64,000 bases of DNA, taken from the NCBI RefSeq assembly GCF_042850945.1, contig NZ_AP031496.1:3720001-3784000 (forward strand), in the 5' to 3' direction. Positions within the stretch are counted from its first letter, which is position 1. Each line of letters begins with the position of its first letter. Below, in pieces: positions 54,535-63,529 of the stretch. The notes below the pieces were generated by a model. The model searched no databases, had not been told where the DNA came from, and saw nothing but the letters and a program-made list of their open reading frames with translations. Both the position numbers and the translations under genes were made by a program. This DNA is from Halioxenophilus aromaticivorans. Its GTDB lineage: Bacteria > Pseudomonadota > Gammaproteobacteria > Pseudomonadales > Cellvibrionaceae.

Positions 54535-55600
54535 TAGTACGCAAGGTTAAACTCCAGTCTTGATTAAAGGCATAGTTCGCCATGAGTAACCAACTGTCGC
54601 CATCGTCACCTTCAAAAGCGAAATCCGTTAAATCATTGTATTCCGCGGCTAGAGTCAGGCCGCCCATAACATAGCTTGCCCACAAGTTAACTACTGTGCG
54701 GTCGAAGTTAACTTCATCTGAAATCTGGCCACTGGCCGCACCTAAAAAAACAGTAAGATTGTCAATAGCTGTAAATCGTGCAGCTGCTTCCCATCCGATA
54801 TCGTCGGTTCGTGTGTCAGCAAATGGTGAGTCCCAAACTCCCGATGCTACAGAGCCATAAATTTCAAAACCACTGGTTTTGTACTTTGCTCCCGCACCAC
54901 TAATAAACGCCGGATAGACTAGTGCCGCAGAAAATGAATTTTGCAGACGATTTGGATCGTGGTACGCTTCCCAACCTAGCGCACTCAGATATTCACCTGC
55001 AAAAAGGGACAACTCACTTGTTGCCTGATAAGTGATATTAGCTTGCTCCAAACCAAATTCAGTCTCATCGCCACCGGCCATGCGAACCTGCAAACTAACC
55101 TTGTCGTCCAGTTGAGAAAAAAGTCTAATGTTAGCACTGTTAAGAGCAATTACTTGGTCGCTACCCTGGTCATCGGTATCGGTATTACTGACTGACATAT
55201 CTAAGAAGCCAGATATATCGACCCCCCCGATACTTAACTCTTCAGCCGACGTAAAAACGCTACTGAATGAAGCTAGCCCAAGGACGGTCATCATTGACAG
55301 CGATTTATTATGTAATGGCTTGCGGCGTATCGTTCCTCGATGGTACATATTCCCCCCAGTAAGTGTTGTATATTTCTTAACTGAGTTTAATGATTTTCTT
55401 CCATACTAGGCTGCCGTTATTTTACCGGCGGTTATACGCATAACTACGTAGATGAATTAGTCAACCATGAGCAAAATTATGAAACATAGACCTTACAGGT
55501 GGAGTGCACTTTACTGTGAGAACAACATAGAAAGGAATTAAACCGCAAGATTAAACGGCCATCAAAAGGAAGCAAAATAGTCCAAGAAAGAAGTTTTGAT

Positions 55601-56509
55601 TCAGGACTGATTTAAAGCTCGAATGGCGATACCCGCGGCTGCTGTTCGATTTTCTACGCCCAATTTTGGAAAGATTTGCTCTAGGTGTTTATTTACCGTG
55701 CGCACGCTTATGTCTAGAATCTCAGAAATCTCTTTATTGGCTTTACCGCACGCCAGCCAATACAGAACTTCTGACTCCCTGTGCGTTAAGTTCAATGTTC
55801 GTTGCAGAACTACTTCACCAGGAATTTCCGTAGCATCCGAAAATTTTAGTAACCACTGATCTGGGCCCCTAGCTTCAATTAGAATTATTTTTAGAGGAAA
55901 GCCCTCACCCAACAAGTCTGAGTAGCTTTGCGGTTTTGGCTTGGAAGCGAGCCATTGTGATAGATGCGCAACTAGTCTCTCATTTGCGGGTAAACTAATG
56001 CCCAACGCACGTGCTAACAGAGCGTGAGTCTCGGGTGTCGCCCAAAGTATGGTACCACTACTATCAACCGTCGCAATGTGCTGGCCAACGCTATCAAGAA
56101 CTTGGTGAGCATCACTGGTCAATTGAGCCATTTTCAGATGCACTCTAATTCGCGCCAGTAACTCTTCCGCATGCACAGGTTTGGTAAGATAATCCACCCC
56201 CCCCATTGCCAGCCCCTTAACTACGCTGTCTGTATCACTTAGACCGGTCATAAAGATTATTGGAATGCTTGCCAGCTCAGGGCTAGACTTCAGATTTTTA
56301 CAGGTTTCGAAGCCATCCATGTTGGGCATAATTGCATCAAGCAGAATTAGATCTGGCTTAAAGCGGTTAGCAATCGTTAGGCCTTGTTTACCATCTAAAG
56401 CAACGAGCGTATTGATACCAGCATGTTCCAAGGTATCATTAATCAAGCTTAATGAATCGGGAGCGTCATCGATGACAAGTACCGTTTTACTAAAACTTTC
56501 GATGCCCAT
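55601..56509 (-). CDS. LuxR-type response regulator of the urea locus
   Basis: A 302-residue regulator. The receiver domain (about 8-125) carries DDAPDS, the phospho-Asp in LILLDAIMPNMDG (about 55), MTGLSD and the Lys in YLTKPVH. A middle segment (about 135-225) resembles a degenerate PAS sensor. The C-terminal HTH (about 238-300) has LTHRESEVLYWLACGKANKEIS and a recognition helix near VRTVNKHLEQIF. It starts one base after the kinase gene stop, so the two form one operon and a cognate pair. Targets are probably the porin, urt and ure genes downstream. Confidence 0.92.
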   Translation of the reverse strand: MGIESFSKTVLVIDDAPDSLSLINDTLEHAGINTLVALDGKQGLTIANRFKPDLILLDAIMPNMDGFETCKNLKSSPELASIPIIFMTGLSDTDSVVKGLAMGGVDYLTKPVHAEELLARIRVHLKMAQLTSDAHQVLDSVGQHIATVDSSGTILWATPETHALLARALGISLPANERLVAHLSQWLASKPKPQSYSDLLGEGFPLKIILIEARGPDQWLLKFSDATEIPGEVVLQRTLNLTHRESEVLYWLACGKANKEISEILDISVRTVNKHLEQIFPKLGVENRTAAAGIAIRALNQS

Positions 56510-56510
56510 G

Positions 56511-59500
56511 TCACAATTCTCCCGATAGAATCTGACTCAGTAGCTCGTAGCGAAATTGAGACGCTAGCTGTTGAATCTGAGCAAACTGAGTCTCTGTCAC
56601 TATTCTTTCCTTGCCAATTTTTTCTAAAGAGTCATTGACTCCTCGATAGTATCCCAAATCTGCGTATGCCTTCAGTTCTCTCAGTAACGGATGCGATACA
56701 TTAATGGGAGCATTATCGGGGGGCAACGCCGTAGGAGATTTACTAGACATGGAGTTTGGGCCCAAGTCGTTGTATTGCCAATCTATGCCGAGCAATTTAC
56801 CCATCTTTTCCAATAGAGCCTGGTTGTTAATGGGCTTAACCATATAATCATCGTGGGCACATTCATCAATGGATTGACTATGGTACTCTTGCACATCCGC
56901 TGAAATCATTATGATGGGAATTGCAATACCTTGTTTTCGCAGTCTAGCGGCCAATTGCAAGCCGTTTTCACCGGGCATGGTTACATCTAACAACAGCAAA
57001 TCTGCTTCTCCGTCCGATAACGCTATCAAGCATTCATCGGCGTTCTGAGCTTCGTGCACAGTAAACCCCAAAGGTCCAAGCAAATCGGCAATGAGACCTC
57101 GGTGTACAGCTTCATCGTCGGCAACTAGTACGGTCAAACGCGGCCCTTTATAACCGACCACTGGCCTGGGTTGTAAAGTAGATACCACGGGGGTCTCTAT
57201 ACGACTCAGCATCAACGATACCTTGAACTCGCTACCAACCCCTGGCTCGCTAGTGACCAATAATTCTCCACCCATTACATCTGCCAATAACCGAACTATC
57301 GTTAAACCAAGCCCGGTACCTGAGACATTTGGCACCTGTTGATCTCTAACTCGTTCAAATGGGTTTAATATCCGATCCATGTTCTCTGGCGCGATGCCAA
57401 CGCCTGTATCTCGTACAATAAACTCACACACCTGATTCCGATAATTAACTCTAAAAGTCACCTCTCCAACCACCGTGTATTTCACCGCATTAGACAGCAA
57501 ATTAATTAGAATTTGACGCAAACGCTTGGCATCAGCAATGACGTATGGTGGAATGCTGTCCGCAGGGTAGTAATGGAAAAGCAATCCCTTTGCCTGAGCT
57601 TCGGGCTCGAACATTTCAACAACTTGATCTAACAGCGCTGGGAGCCTGACTTCATTGCGGTAAATATCCAAACGCCCGGCTTCAATTTTAGATATATCCA
57701 AGAGCCCTTCTAACAAATCGGCAAGATATTCACCGCTGCGACGCATGATTTGGAGCGCCTTCTGTTGGTCAGGCTTCGGGGATTGCTGTAATAATAGTTG
57801 CGCGTATCCCAGTATGGATTGTAGAGGCGTACGCAGTTCATGGCTAATTCCCGTTAAATAGCGCGTCTTCGCATTGCTGGCTTGTTCAGCTAACTCCTTT
57901 GCTTGTTGTAAATATTGATCGGTGATTTGGTGAGCTTCGATTTCTTCCATTAACCGTTGGGTTTGTCGGTTCGATTCTTTTTGCGCAACTTGCTGACTTT
58001 CTCTAGCTAACAAAAACAACCAGGAAATGACCCCAAAAACAATGGTAAGAATGAAAAACAGCGTCCAGATAGTGGTGCGCAATAAGTTCTGTTCGGCACT
58101 ACTGACCGGAGCCATATGATAATAGATTAACGCCAACAAAGCGCCGGTAATTAAATTGATGCATAAAAATATAAAAACGAATTTTCCGGTTCGAGAGCTC
58201 AAAAGAGCGACCGCACCATTAGGCATAAATAGACTAAAAAAATCCTTCGCCTGCTCGGACAAGCGTGCATGGGGCTTACAATTGTCCATACAGCGCCCAT
58301 CTAATGAGCAACAAAGCGAGCAGATCGGCCCCTGATAAGCCGGACAGTAGGCCATGTCTGGCACCTCAAATTGTGTTTCGCAAATGCAACAACGAACAAG
58401 AGATTGGTTAAGCCCCTCAATTTCCGGTGAACGTCGAGCTAAGTAGTAACGGCCACGGGTAATTAATGCTATTAACGGCGCTATAACAAAACAGGCAAGC
58501 AAGCTGATGAATGGCGCAAGATGTTTAGCGCTAGGGCCCAATATACCGAGATAAGCAGTTACACCCAGGCCAGTAGCACACACCATGGTAACGACACCCA
58601 CCGGATTAATATCGTACAAATGCGCACGTTTGAATTCAGCGTAGTCCGGACTTAGTTTCAATGATTTGTTTATCATTAAATCGGCTGACAGAGTGCTTAA
58701 CCAACTTAAAGCGACGATCGCAAATATCCCAAGGATTGATTCAAGCGCTCTGTAAATCCCCAATTCCATGAGCATCAGGGCGATCAGAACATTAAAAACC
58801 AACCAAACTACTCTACCGGGGTGGCTGTGGGTTAACCGCGAGAAGAAGTTTGACCAAGCCAACGAACCGGCATAAGCGTTAGTCACATTGATTTTCATTT
58901 GAGAAATCACGACTAAAATTCCGGCCAAAATAAGAGCTACACTGGGAGAATGGGTGATATATTGAAACACCATCTGATACATATAGGTAGGATCCGTAGC
59001 CTGTTCAAACCCAACCCCACTCTTGATTGCAAGGTAAGCTACAAACGAACCGAACAGCATTTTCACCATGCCTATCAATATCCAGCCCGGGCCTGCCAGT
59101 ATTAGCCAGAACCACCACTGCGTTCTATTACCCGAAGTTTTTTTGGGCATAAAACGTAGATAATCAACTTGTTCTCCTATTTGTGCCACTAATGCGTACA
59201 TTATCGCCGCCGCACCACCAAATAATGCCAGGCTAAAATCTGCATCTAAGAATTCTTCGGAAGGCATGAAGTCGACCCAGGCTCGCATCTGATCGACTTC
59301 GTTAAAGACCAGAACCACTAATGCGACAATTTGCAAAGCCAACCATATTGGCTGGGTCCCTATCTGAAAGCGACTGATAGCACTGATACCATGGGTTACT
59401 ACAGGCAGCACTGAAATCGCACAAATAATGTAACCTATAGAGGGGGGAATACCTAAAAGTGCGTTCAGAGCTGACGCTAATATGGCAGCCTCTATGGCAA

Positions 59501-59891
59501 AAAAAATAAACGTGAACGATGCATAGATGAGCGACGTAACCGTTGAGCCTAGATACCCAAACCCGGCACTGCGCGTGAGCAAATCTATATCTAACCCATG
59601 CTTCGCTGCGTAATAACAGATAGGAGCACCGGTGATGAAAATCGTCAAAGCAACTGTAATCATTGCCCAAAAAAAATTGACGAACCCATAATTCAACGTC
59701 ACCGCAGCAGCAATTGCCTCCAACGCAAGAAATGCGGTAGCGCCCAGCGCTGTTTTAGCTACATCGGCTATGCTGAACCGGCGAGCGCGATCGGCGGTGA
59801 AACGCAACGAATAGTCTTCTAAAGTTTGGTTTCCAACCCACTTATTGTACTGTCGCCGAACGCGAAATATCTGTTGGGGTGCACGTATCAC
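56511..59891 (-). CDS. NCS1 transporter - histidine kinase - receiver fusion protein
   Basis: An 1126-residue hybrid sensor. Residues ~20-480 form a complete NCS1-type (cytosine/purine/allantoin) transporter with about 12 helices, including EQVDYLRFMPK and KINVTNAYAGSLAWSN. Residues ~497-545 are Cys-rich (CCICETQFEVPDM, CSLCCSLDGRCMDNC). Two further helices (~570-630) precede a coiled stretch and the kinase: SHELRTPLQS (phospho-His ~683), NLLSNAVKYT (~799), DTGVGIAP and GTGLGLTIV. A receiver with LLLLDVTMPGENG (Asp ~968) and a tail of about 100 residues end the protein. The design parallels CbrA-type SLC5-kinase fusions, but with an NCS1 carrier. It probably senses urea, a purine-derived compound or its flux. 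The GTG start lacks a clear ribosome site. Confidence 0.9.
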   Translation of the reverse strand: MIRAPQQIFRVRRQYNKWVGNQTLEDYSLRFTADRARRFSIADVAKTALGATAFLALEAIAAAVTLNYGFVNFFWAMITVALTIFITGAPICYYAAKHGLDIDLLTRSAGFGYLGSTVTSLIYASFTFIFFAIEAAILASALNALLGIPPSIGYIICAISVLPVVTHGISAISRFQIGTQPIWLALQIVALVVLVFNEVDQMRAWVDFMPSEEFLDADFSLALFGGAAAIMYALVAQIGEQVDYLRFMPKKTSGNRTQWWFWLILAGPGWILIGMVKMLFGSFVAYLAIKSGVGFEQATDPTYMYQMVFQYITHSPSVALILAGILVVISQMKINVTNAYAGSLAWSNFFSRLTHSHPGRVVWLVFNVLIALMLMELGIYRALESILGIFAIVALSWLSTLSADLMINKSLKLSPDYAEFKRAHLYDINPVGVVTMVCATGLGVTAYLGILGPSAKHLAPFISLLACFVIAPLIALITRGRYYLARRSPEIEGLNQSLVRCCICETQFEVPDMAYCPAYQGPICSLCCSLDGRCMDNCKPHARLSEQAKDFFSLFMPNGAVALLSSRTGKFVFIFLCINLITGALLALIYYHMAPVSSAEQNLLRTTIWTLFFILTIVFGVISWLFLLARESQQVAQKESNRQTQRLMEEIEAHQITDQYLQQAKELAEQASNAKTRYLTGISHELRTPLQSILGYAQLLLQQSPKPDQQKALQIMRRSGEYLADLLEGLLDISKIEAGRLDIYRNEVRLPALLDQVVEMFEPEAQAKGLLFHYYPADSIPPYVIADAKRLRQILINLLSNAVKYTVVGEVTFRVNYRNQVCEFIVRDTGVGIAPENMDRILNPFERVRDQQVPNVSGTGLGLTIVRLLADVMGGELLVTSEPGVGSEFKVSLMLSRIETPVVSTLQPRPVVGYKGPRLTVLVADDEAVHRGLIADLLGPLGFTVHEAQNADECLIALSDGEADLLLLDVTMPGENGLQLAARLRKQGIAIPIIMISADVQEYHSQSIDECAHDDYMVKPINNQALLEKMGKLLGIDWQYNDLGPNSMSSKSPTALPPDNAPINVSHPLLRELKAYADLGYYRGVNDSLEKIGKERIVTETQFAQIQQLASQFRYELLSQILSGEL

Positions 59892-60358
59892 ATTAAGGTT
59901 TCATTTTCGCCAAGTAAATCACAAAGACCTGCCGCGGCCGTCCCCTGCTATTCGCCCACTCGACGATAACCAACGTATAGGAACGGCAGAACTATTCACT
60001 TATGATATAGAATCTACTAAGTTAAGGATATGCGTAGAATGACGCATGCTCGTGAGTAGTGGATGCAGGACCAGTAGAAATTACCATACCACTTATTGAG
60101 GCATTGATAGTAGAACACAATGTGCTGGAGTCACACTGTGCTGTGAAGCCCAATATTAGGGCAATAGTGATTGGATAGGCTGTTATTTGTCGAGACCAGC
60201 TTTTGAGTATAGCCTTACGATTTCGACAGGCGCAATGTTGTTAAAACCTACCTTTGCCCAAAGGACTCAGCGAAAAAAATAAATCGTGAAAAGTCCATAA
60301 AGCTTAATTCAATGCATATATGTAGAAAAATTCAAACCCGGCCAGCGACGCAGTTAAA
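59892..60358. other. Gene-free region upstream of the sensor kinase
   Basis: No coding frame is supported in these 467 bases. It should hold the leftward promoter of the kinase-regulator operon; no sigma-54 or other recognisable element was found. The stretch is rather AT-rich like the rest of the urea locus. Confidence 0.35.
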
Positions 60359-60763
60359 TCACTTAATGATTTGACCTCGATAGACCCTTTGTTTTTTACG
60401 CTGAGAGTCTGAGTTTTGCTTCGCTTCGTCTGAAGGTACCGTCGTTTCTACCTTTACCCCACGATAAAGAATACTTTTTTTACCGACCGGCTGCTCGGAA
60501 CTGACAGTTTTAGCGTAGGCCTCGTAATCCAAAGTTACGCCCCGATAGACCAGTTGTTTCTTTTGCTCAGTGTCCAGCCCCACCACAAATGCTTCAAACG
60601 CGCCCTTAACTTCCGAGTTATCTGACTCGCTAACCTTTCCCCATAAACTGAGAAGCGAAGTTTCTTCAGACAGGGTAAAGCGCAAACCTGTGATTTTTCG
60701 CACGCAGGTTTCAAACTTGTGCAAGGCAATGATATTACGAGTAGAAAACTGCAACGCGTTCAT
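60359..60763 (-). CDS. Small protein with three YRG repeats (DUF4278-like)
   Basis: A 134-residue soluble protein. The first half has no recognisable domain. The second half repeats a short motif three times: KKQLVYRGVTLDYE (about 75), KKSILYRGVKVE (about 100) and KKQRVYRGQIIK at the very C-terminus. The YRG(V) element is that of DUF4278 proteins, best known from cyanobacteria. No catalytic residues are apparent, and the charged linkers suggest a flexible tail. The ATG has GGGA seven bases upstream. Function unknown; it stands alone. Confidence 0.7.
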   Translation of the reverse strand: MNALQFSTRNIIALHKFETCVRKITGLRFTLSEETSLLSLWGKVSESDNSEVKGAFEAFVVGLDTEQKKQLVYRGVTLDYEAYAKTVSSEQPVGKKSILYRGVKVETTVPSDEAKQNSDSQRKKQRVYRGQIIK

Positions 60764-61150
60764 AGAGATTCCCTTCCATATGTTGGTTAGACGGCATGCG
60801 GTTATTGTTTGATTTGCATGCTCAGATCAGCTGGCGAGAGACCCCAATCTATAATAAAAAACACACAAATAGCAGCTGCAAGCTGTAAAACTTCTTAAAA
60901 TCCAGCTTTTCTTACTAGCCACCACTCTTCATGCCACTTTTTTGGGCATGGTGATCAACCGCAAGTACCATCAATTCGATTACGCTAAGAGTAGTTCAAC
61001 AGATATAGGGAGAATGTAAAAAGCCACCGAAGGGAATCATATACCGCTCACCTCTCAGCACCGAAGAGCAGCCATAAAAAAACCCCAGCTAAAAGCTGAG
61101 GTTTTTTCGGCTACGGCCCTAACAGCGGGCCATCTCAGCGCTTCAAAAAC
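60764..61150. other. Gene-free region with the sucD terminator
   Basis: A hairpin with AACCCCAGCT and AGCTGAGGTT arms (61081-61102) and A/T runs on both sides (about 61075-61107) ends the leftward sucCD transcript. A weaker CATGCC/GGCATG stem lies near 60931-60951. The rest holds the promoter of the YRG-repeat gene; no coding frame is supported. Confidence 0.7.
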
Positions 61151-62023
61151 TTACCAACCGGTAACTTCTTTCAACGTTTTACCGATGTCAGCCAGGCTGC
61201 GACAGGTGGTTACACCAGCGTCTTGTAACGCGGCGAACTTCTCGTCGGCAGTGCCTTTACCACCAGAGATGATGGCACCGGCGTGGCCCATGCGCTTACC
61301 GGGAGGTGCAGTTACACCAGCGATGTAAGATACAACAGGCTTGGTAACATTCTCTTTGATGAATGCCGCTGCTTCTTCTTCCGCAGTACCGCCGATTTCA
61401 CCAATCATAACGATGGCTTCGGTGGCTGGGTCTTCTTGGAACATGGCCAAGATGTCGATGAAGTTAGAACCAGGGATTGGGTCACCACCAATACCGACAC
61501 AGGTAGATTGGCCGAAACCGAAGTCAGTGGTTTGCTTAACCGCTTCATAGGTCAAAGTACCAGAGCGAGAAACAATACCCACTTTACCTGGCAAGTGAAT
61601 GTGACCAGGCATAATACCGATCTTACATTCGCCGGGAGTGATAACACCTGGGCAGTTAGGGCCAATCAGACGTACGCCCAGCTCGTCACACTTAACTTTG
61701 GCGTCGAGCATGTCCAGAGTAGGAATACCTTCAGTGATACAAACAACCAGTTTAATACCGGCGTTGGCAGCTTCTAAGATGGAGTCCTTACAGAAGGCAG
61801 CAGGCACGTAAATTACAGAGGCATCAGCACCAGTGGCTTCAACGGCCTCGGCAACGGTGTTAAACACCGGCAAGCCAAGGTGAGTTTGACCACCTTTGCC
61901 TGGGGTTACACCACCAACCATGTTGGTACCGTAAGCGATGGCTTGCTCAGAGTGCAAAGTACCTTGAGAACCGGTAAAACCCTGACAAATTACTTTGGTA
62001 TCTTTGTTAATTAATACGCTCAT
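61151..62023 (-). CDS. sucD: Succinyl-CoA synthetase alpha subunit
   Basis: 290 residues from the ATG at 62023 (GGGGG upstream, and the family start MSVLINKDTKVICQGFTG). It contains the CoA-binding Rossmann region, VCITEGIPTLD, GPNCPGVITPGE and the phospho-His in GHAGAIISGGKG (about 247). It makes succinate and ATP (or GTP) from succinyl-CoA in the TCA cycle. It starts one base after the sucC stop. Confidence 0.97.
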   Translation of the reverse strand: MSVLINKDTKVICQGFTGSQGTLHSEQAIAYGTNMVGGVTPGKGGQTHLGLPVFNTVAEAVEATGADASVIYVPAAFCKDSILEAANAGIKLVVCITEGIPTLDMLDAKVKCDELGVRLIGPNCPGVITPGECKIGIMPGHIHLPGKVGIVSRSGTLTYEAVKQTTDFGFGQSTCVGIGGDPIPGSNFIDILAMFQEDPATEAIVMIGEIGGTAEEEAAAFIKENVTKPVVSYIAGVTAPPGKRMGHAGAIISGGKGTADEKFAALQDAGVTTCRSLADIGKTLKEVTGW

Positions 62024-62024
62024 C

Positions 62025-63194
62025 TTATTTACCCCCTGCTGCAGCTGCGACCACTTTCTCTGCGGCATCGGTCAAGCTTTCTGCGGCAATAATGTTCAAA
62101 CCGCTCTCAGACAATACCTTCTGTCCCGCTTCGGCTTTGTTACCTTCTAGGCGAACAACTACAGGTACTTTAACGCCTACTTCTTCAACTGCACCGATAA
62201 CACCGTTGGCGATCATTTCACAAGAAACGATACCGCCGAAGATGTTGATCAAAACAGCTTCTACAGCCGCGTCAGACAGGATGATTTTAAACGCTTCTAC
62301 CACGCGCTCTTTGGTTGCACCGCCACCTACGTCTAGGAAGTTGGCAGGCTGACCACCGTGCAGTTTAACGATGTCCATGGTACCCATGGCCAGACCAGCA
62401 CCGTTTACCATACAGCCAATATTACCTTCTAGGGCAACGTAGTTGAGCTCCCACTCAGCAGCGTGTGCTTCGCGAGCGTCGTCTTGGCTTGGGTCGTGCA
62501 TTTCACGGATACCAGGCTGACGGTAAAGAGCGTTGCTGTCGATGTTGATTTTGCCATCTAAGCAGTGCAGGTTGCCTTCTTTGGTGATTACCAGAGGGTT
62601 GATCTCCAACAGTGCGAAGTCTTTGTCTTCGAACATTTGGGCCAAGCCTAGGAAGATTTTGGTGAATTGCTTCACCTGGGTGCTGTTCAGGCCCAACTTG
62701 AAAGCCAATTCACGAGCTTGGTATGGCTGCGCACCAACCAGTGGGTCGATGGTAGCCTTGAGGATTTTCTCAGGAGTTTCCTCAGCTACTTTTTCGATCT
62801 CAACACCACCTTCGGTAGATGCCATAAACACGATGCGGCGAGTAGAGCGATCTACCACAGCGCCCAAGTAAAGCTCTTGGTCGATGTCAGTACAAGACTC
62901 AACCAATATTCGACTTACAGGCTGACCGTTTTCGTCTGTTTGGTAGGTAACCAAGTTGTTGCCCAGCCACTTGGTGGCGAACTCTTCGATCTCTTGTTTG
63001 GAGTTAACCAGCTTAACGCCGCCTGCTTTACCGCGACCACCGGCGTGAACTTGGGCTTTAACAACCCACATATCACCACCGATCTCATCCGCTGCAGCCG
63101 CTGCTTCAGCGGCAGTTTGCGCTGCAACACCTTTGGATACCGGCAAACCGTACTCGGCAAACAATTGTTTTGCCTGATACTCATGCAAATTCAT
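62025..63194 (-). CDS. sucC: Succinyl-CoA synthetase beta subunit
   Basis: 389 residues from the ATG at 63194, matching the normal family length and start (MNLHEYQAKQLFAEYG). The ATP-grasp part shows KAQVHAGGRGKAGGV (about 46) and ALLEINPLV (about 195). The C-terminal CoA-ligase part has GNIGCMVNGAGLAMGTMD and FGGIVSCEMIANG. It pairs with SucD. Longer in-frame starts upstream are not conserved. Confidence 0.97.
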   Translation of the reverse strand: MNLHEYQAKQLFAEYGLPVSKGVAAQTAAEAAAAADEIGGDMWVVKAQVHAGGRGKAGGVKLVNSKQEIEEFATKWLGNNLVTYQTDENGQPVSRILVESCTDIDQELYLGAVVDRSTRRIVFMASTEGGVEIEKVAEETPEKILKATIDPLVGAQPYQARELAFKLGLNSTQVKQFTKIFLGLAQMFEDKDFALLEINPLVITKEGNLHCLDGKINIDSNALYRQPGIREMHDPSQDDAREAHAAEWELNYVALEGNIGCMVNGAGLAMGTMDIVKLHGGQPANFLDVGGGATKERVVEAFKIILSDAAVEAVLINIFGGIVSCEMIANGVIGAVEEVGVKVPVVVRLEGNKAEAGQKVLSESGLNIIAAESLTDAAEKVVAAAAGGK

Positions 63195-63529
63195 GACATT
63201 TATTCCGTATTTTTTGACTATGTTCGCTCGGCGCAAGAACAACCTTACGCAAATTAAACAAGTTTGACTTTCGCGGGAGCAAGCTCCCGCGCCCGAGTCC
63301 AACTGCAGCAAACACCGCTCCGCTACAGTGACACAACACACCGATATTAGGCCGCACCTTAAACCACTGGCGCAGCCCAGCTACCCCTTTTATATGGTTA
63401 AGTTCCCCGTGAGACCTGCACGGTGCTCCCCACTCAGACGTGGAGACTATCCCTATTAGAATTGTTACCAGCGCGTCCCTTGCTGGTTGGTAGATAAAAC
63501 AAATCACCCCGTAGGGTGATTTGATTCAA
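63195..63529. other. lpd-sucC gap with a REP-like palindrome and the lpd terminator
   Basis: CGCGGGAGC (63272-63280) and GCTCCCGCG (63283-63291) form a near-perfect palindrome like REP elements of pseudomonads. AAATCACCC (63501-63509) and GGGTGATTT (63514-63522) form the lpd terminator, with a T-rich tail when read leftward. No coding frame is supported. The sucC promoter should lie here. Confidence 0.6.

Larger units (their letters stand above)
53277..55348 (-). pseudogene. Outer-membrane porin gene split by an IS630-type insertion
   Basis: The N-terminal part (55348-54535) encodes a signal peptide and beta-barrel repeats (ISGFLDMSVSN, ANIRLFSQLD, AAEYNDLTDFAF). After the IS the last ~55 codons (53443-53277) continue with SAIETDSGRDVEKF and end in LDMIVAF, a terminal Phe as in outer-membrane barrels. 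Removing the element and one TA copy joins CGT-ACT-AGT-GCT in frame, giving a complete 326-residue porin. It lies between the regulator and urtA, so a urea- or amide-permeable porin is likely. In the present form the N-terminal fragment ends SVYI inside the IS and should be non-functional. Confidence 0.88.

Noticed and set aside
63272..63291. GC-rich palindrome as a rho-independent terminator
   Set aside because: No T-run on either side; a REP-like element is a better description, and the real lpd terminator lies at 63501-63522.
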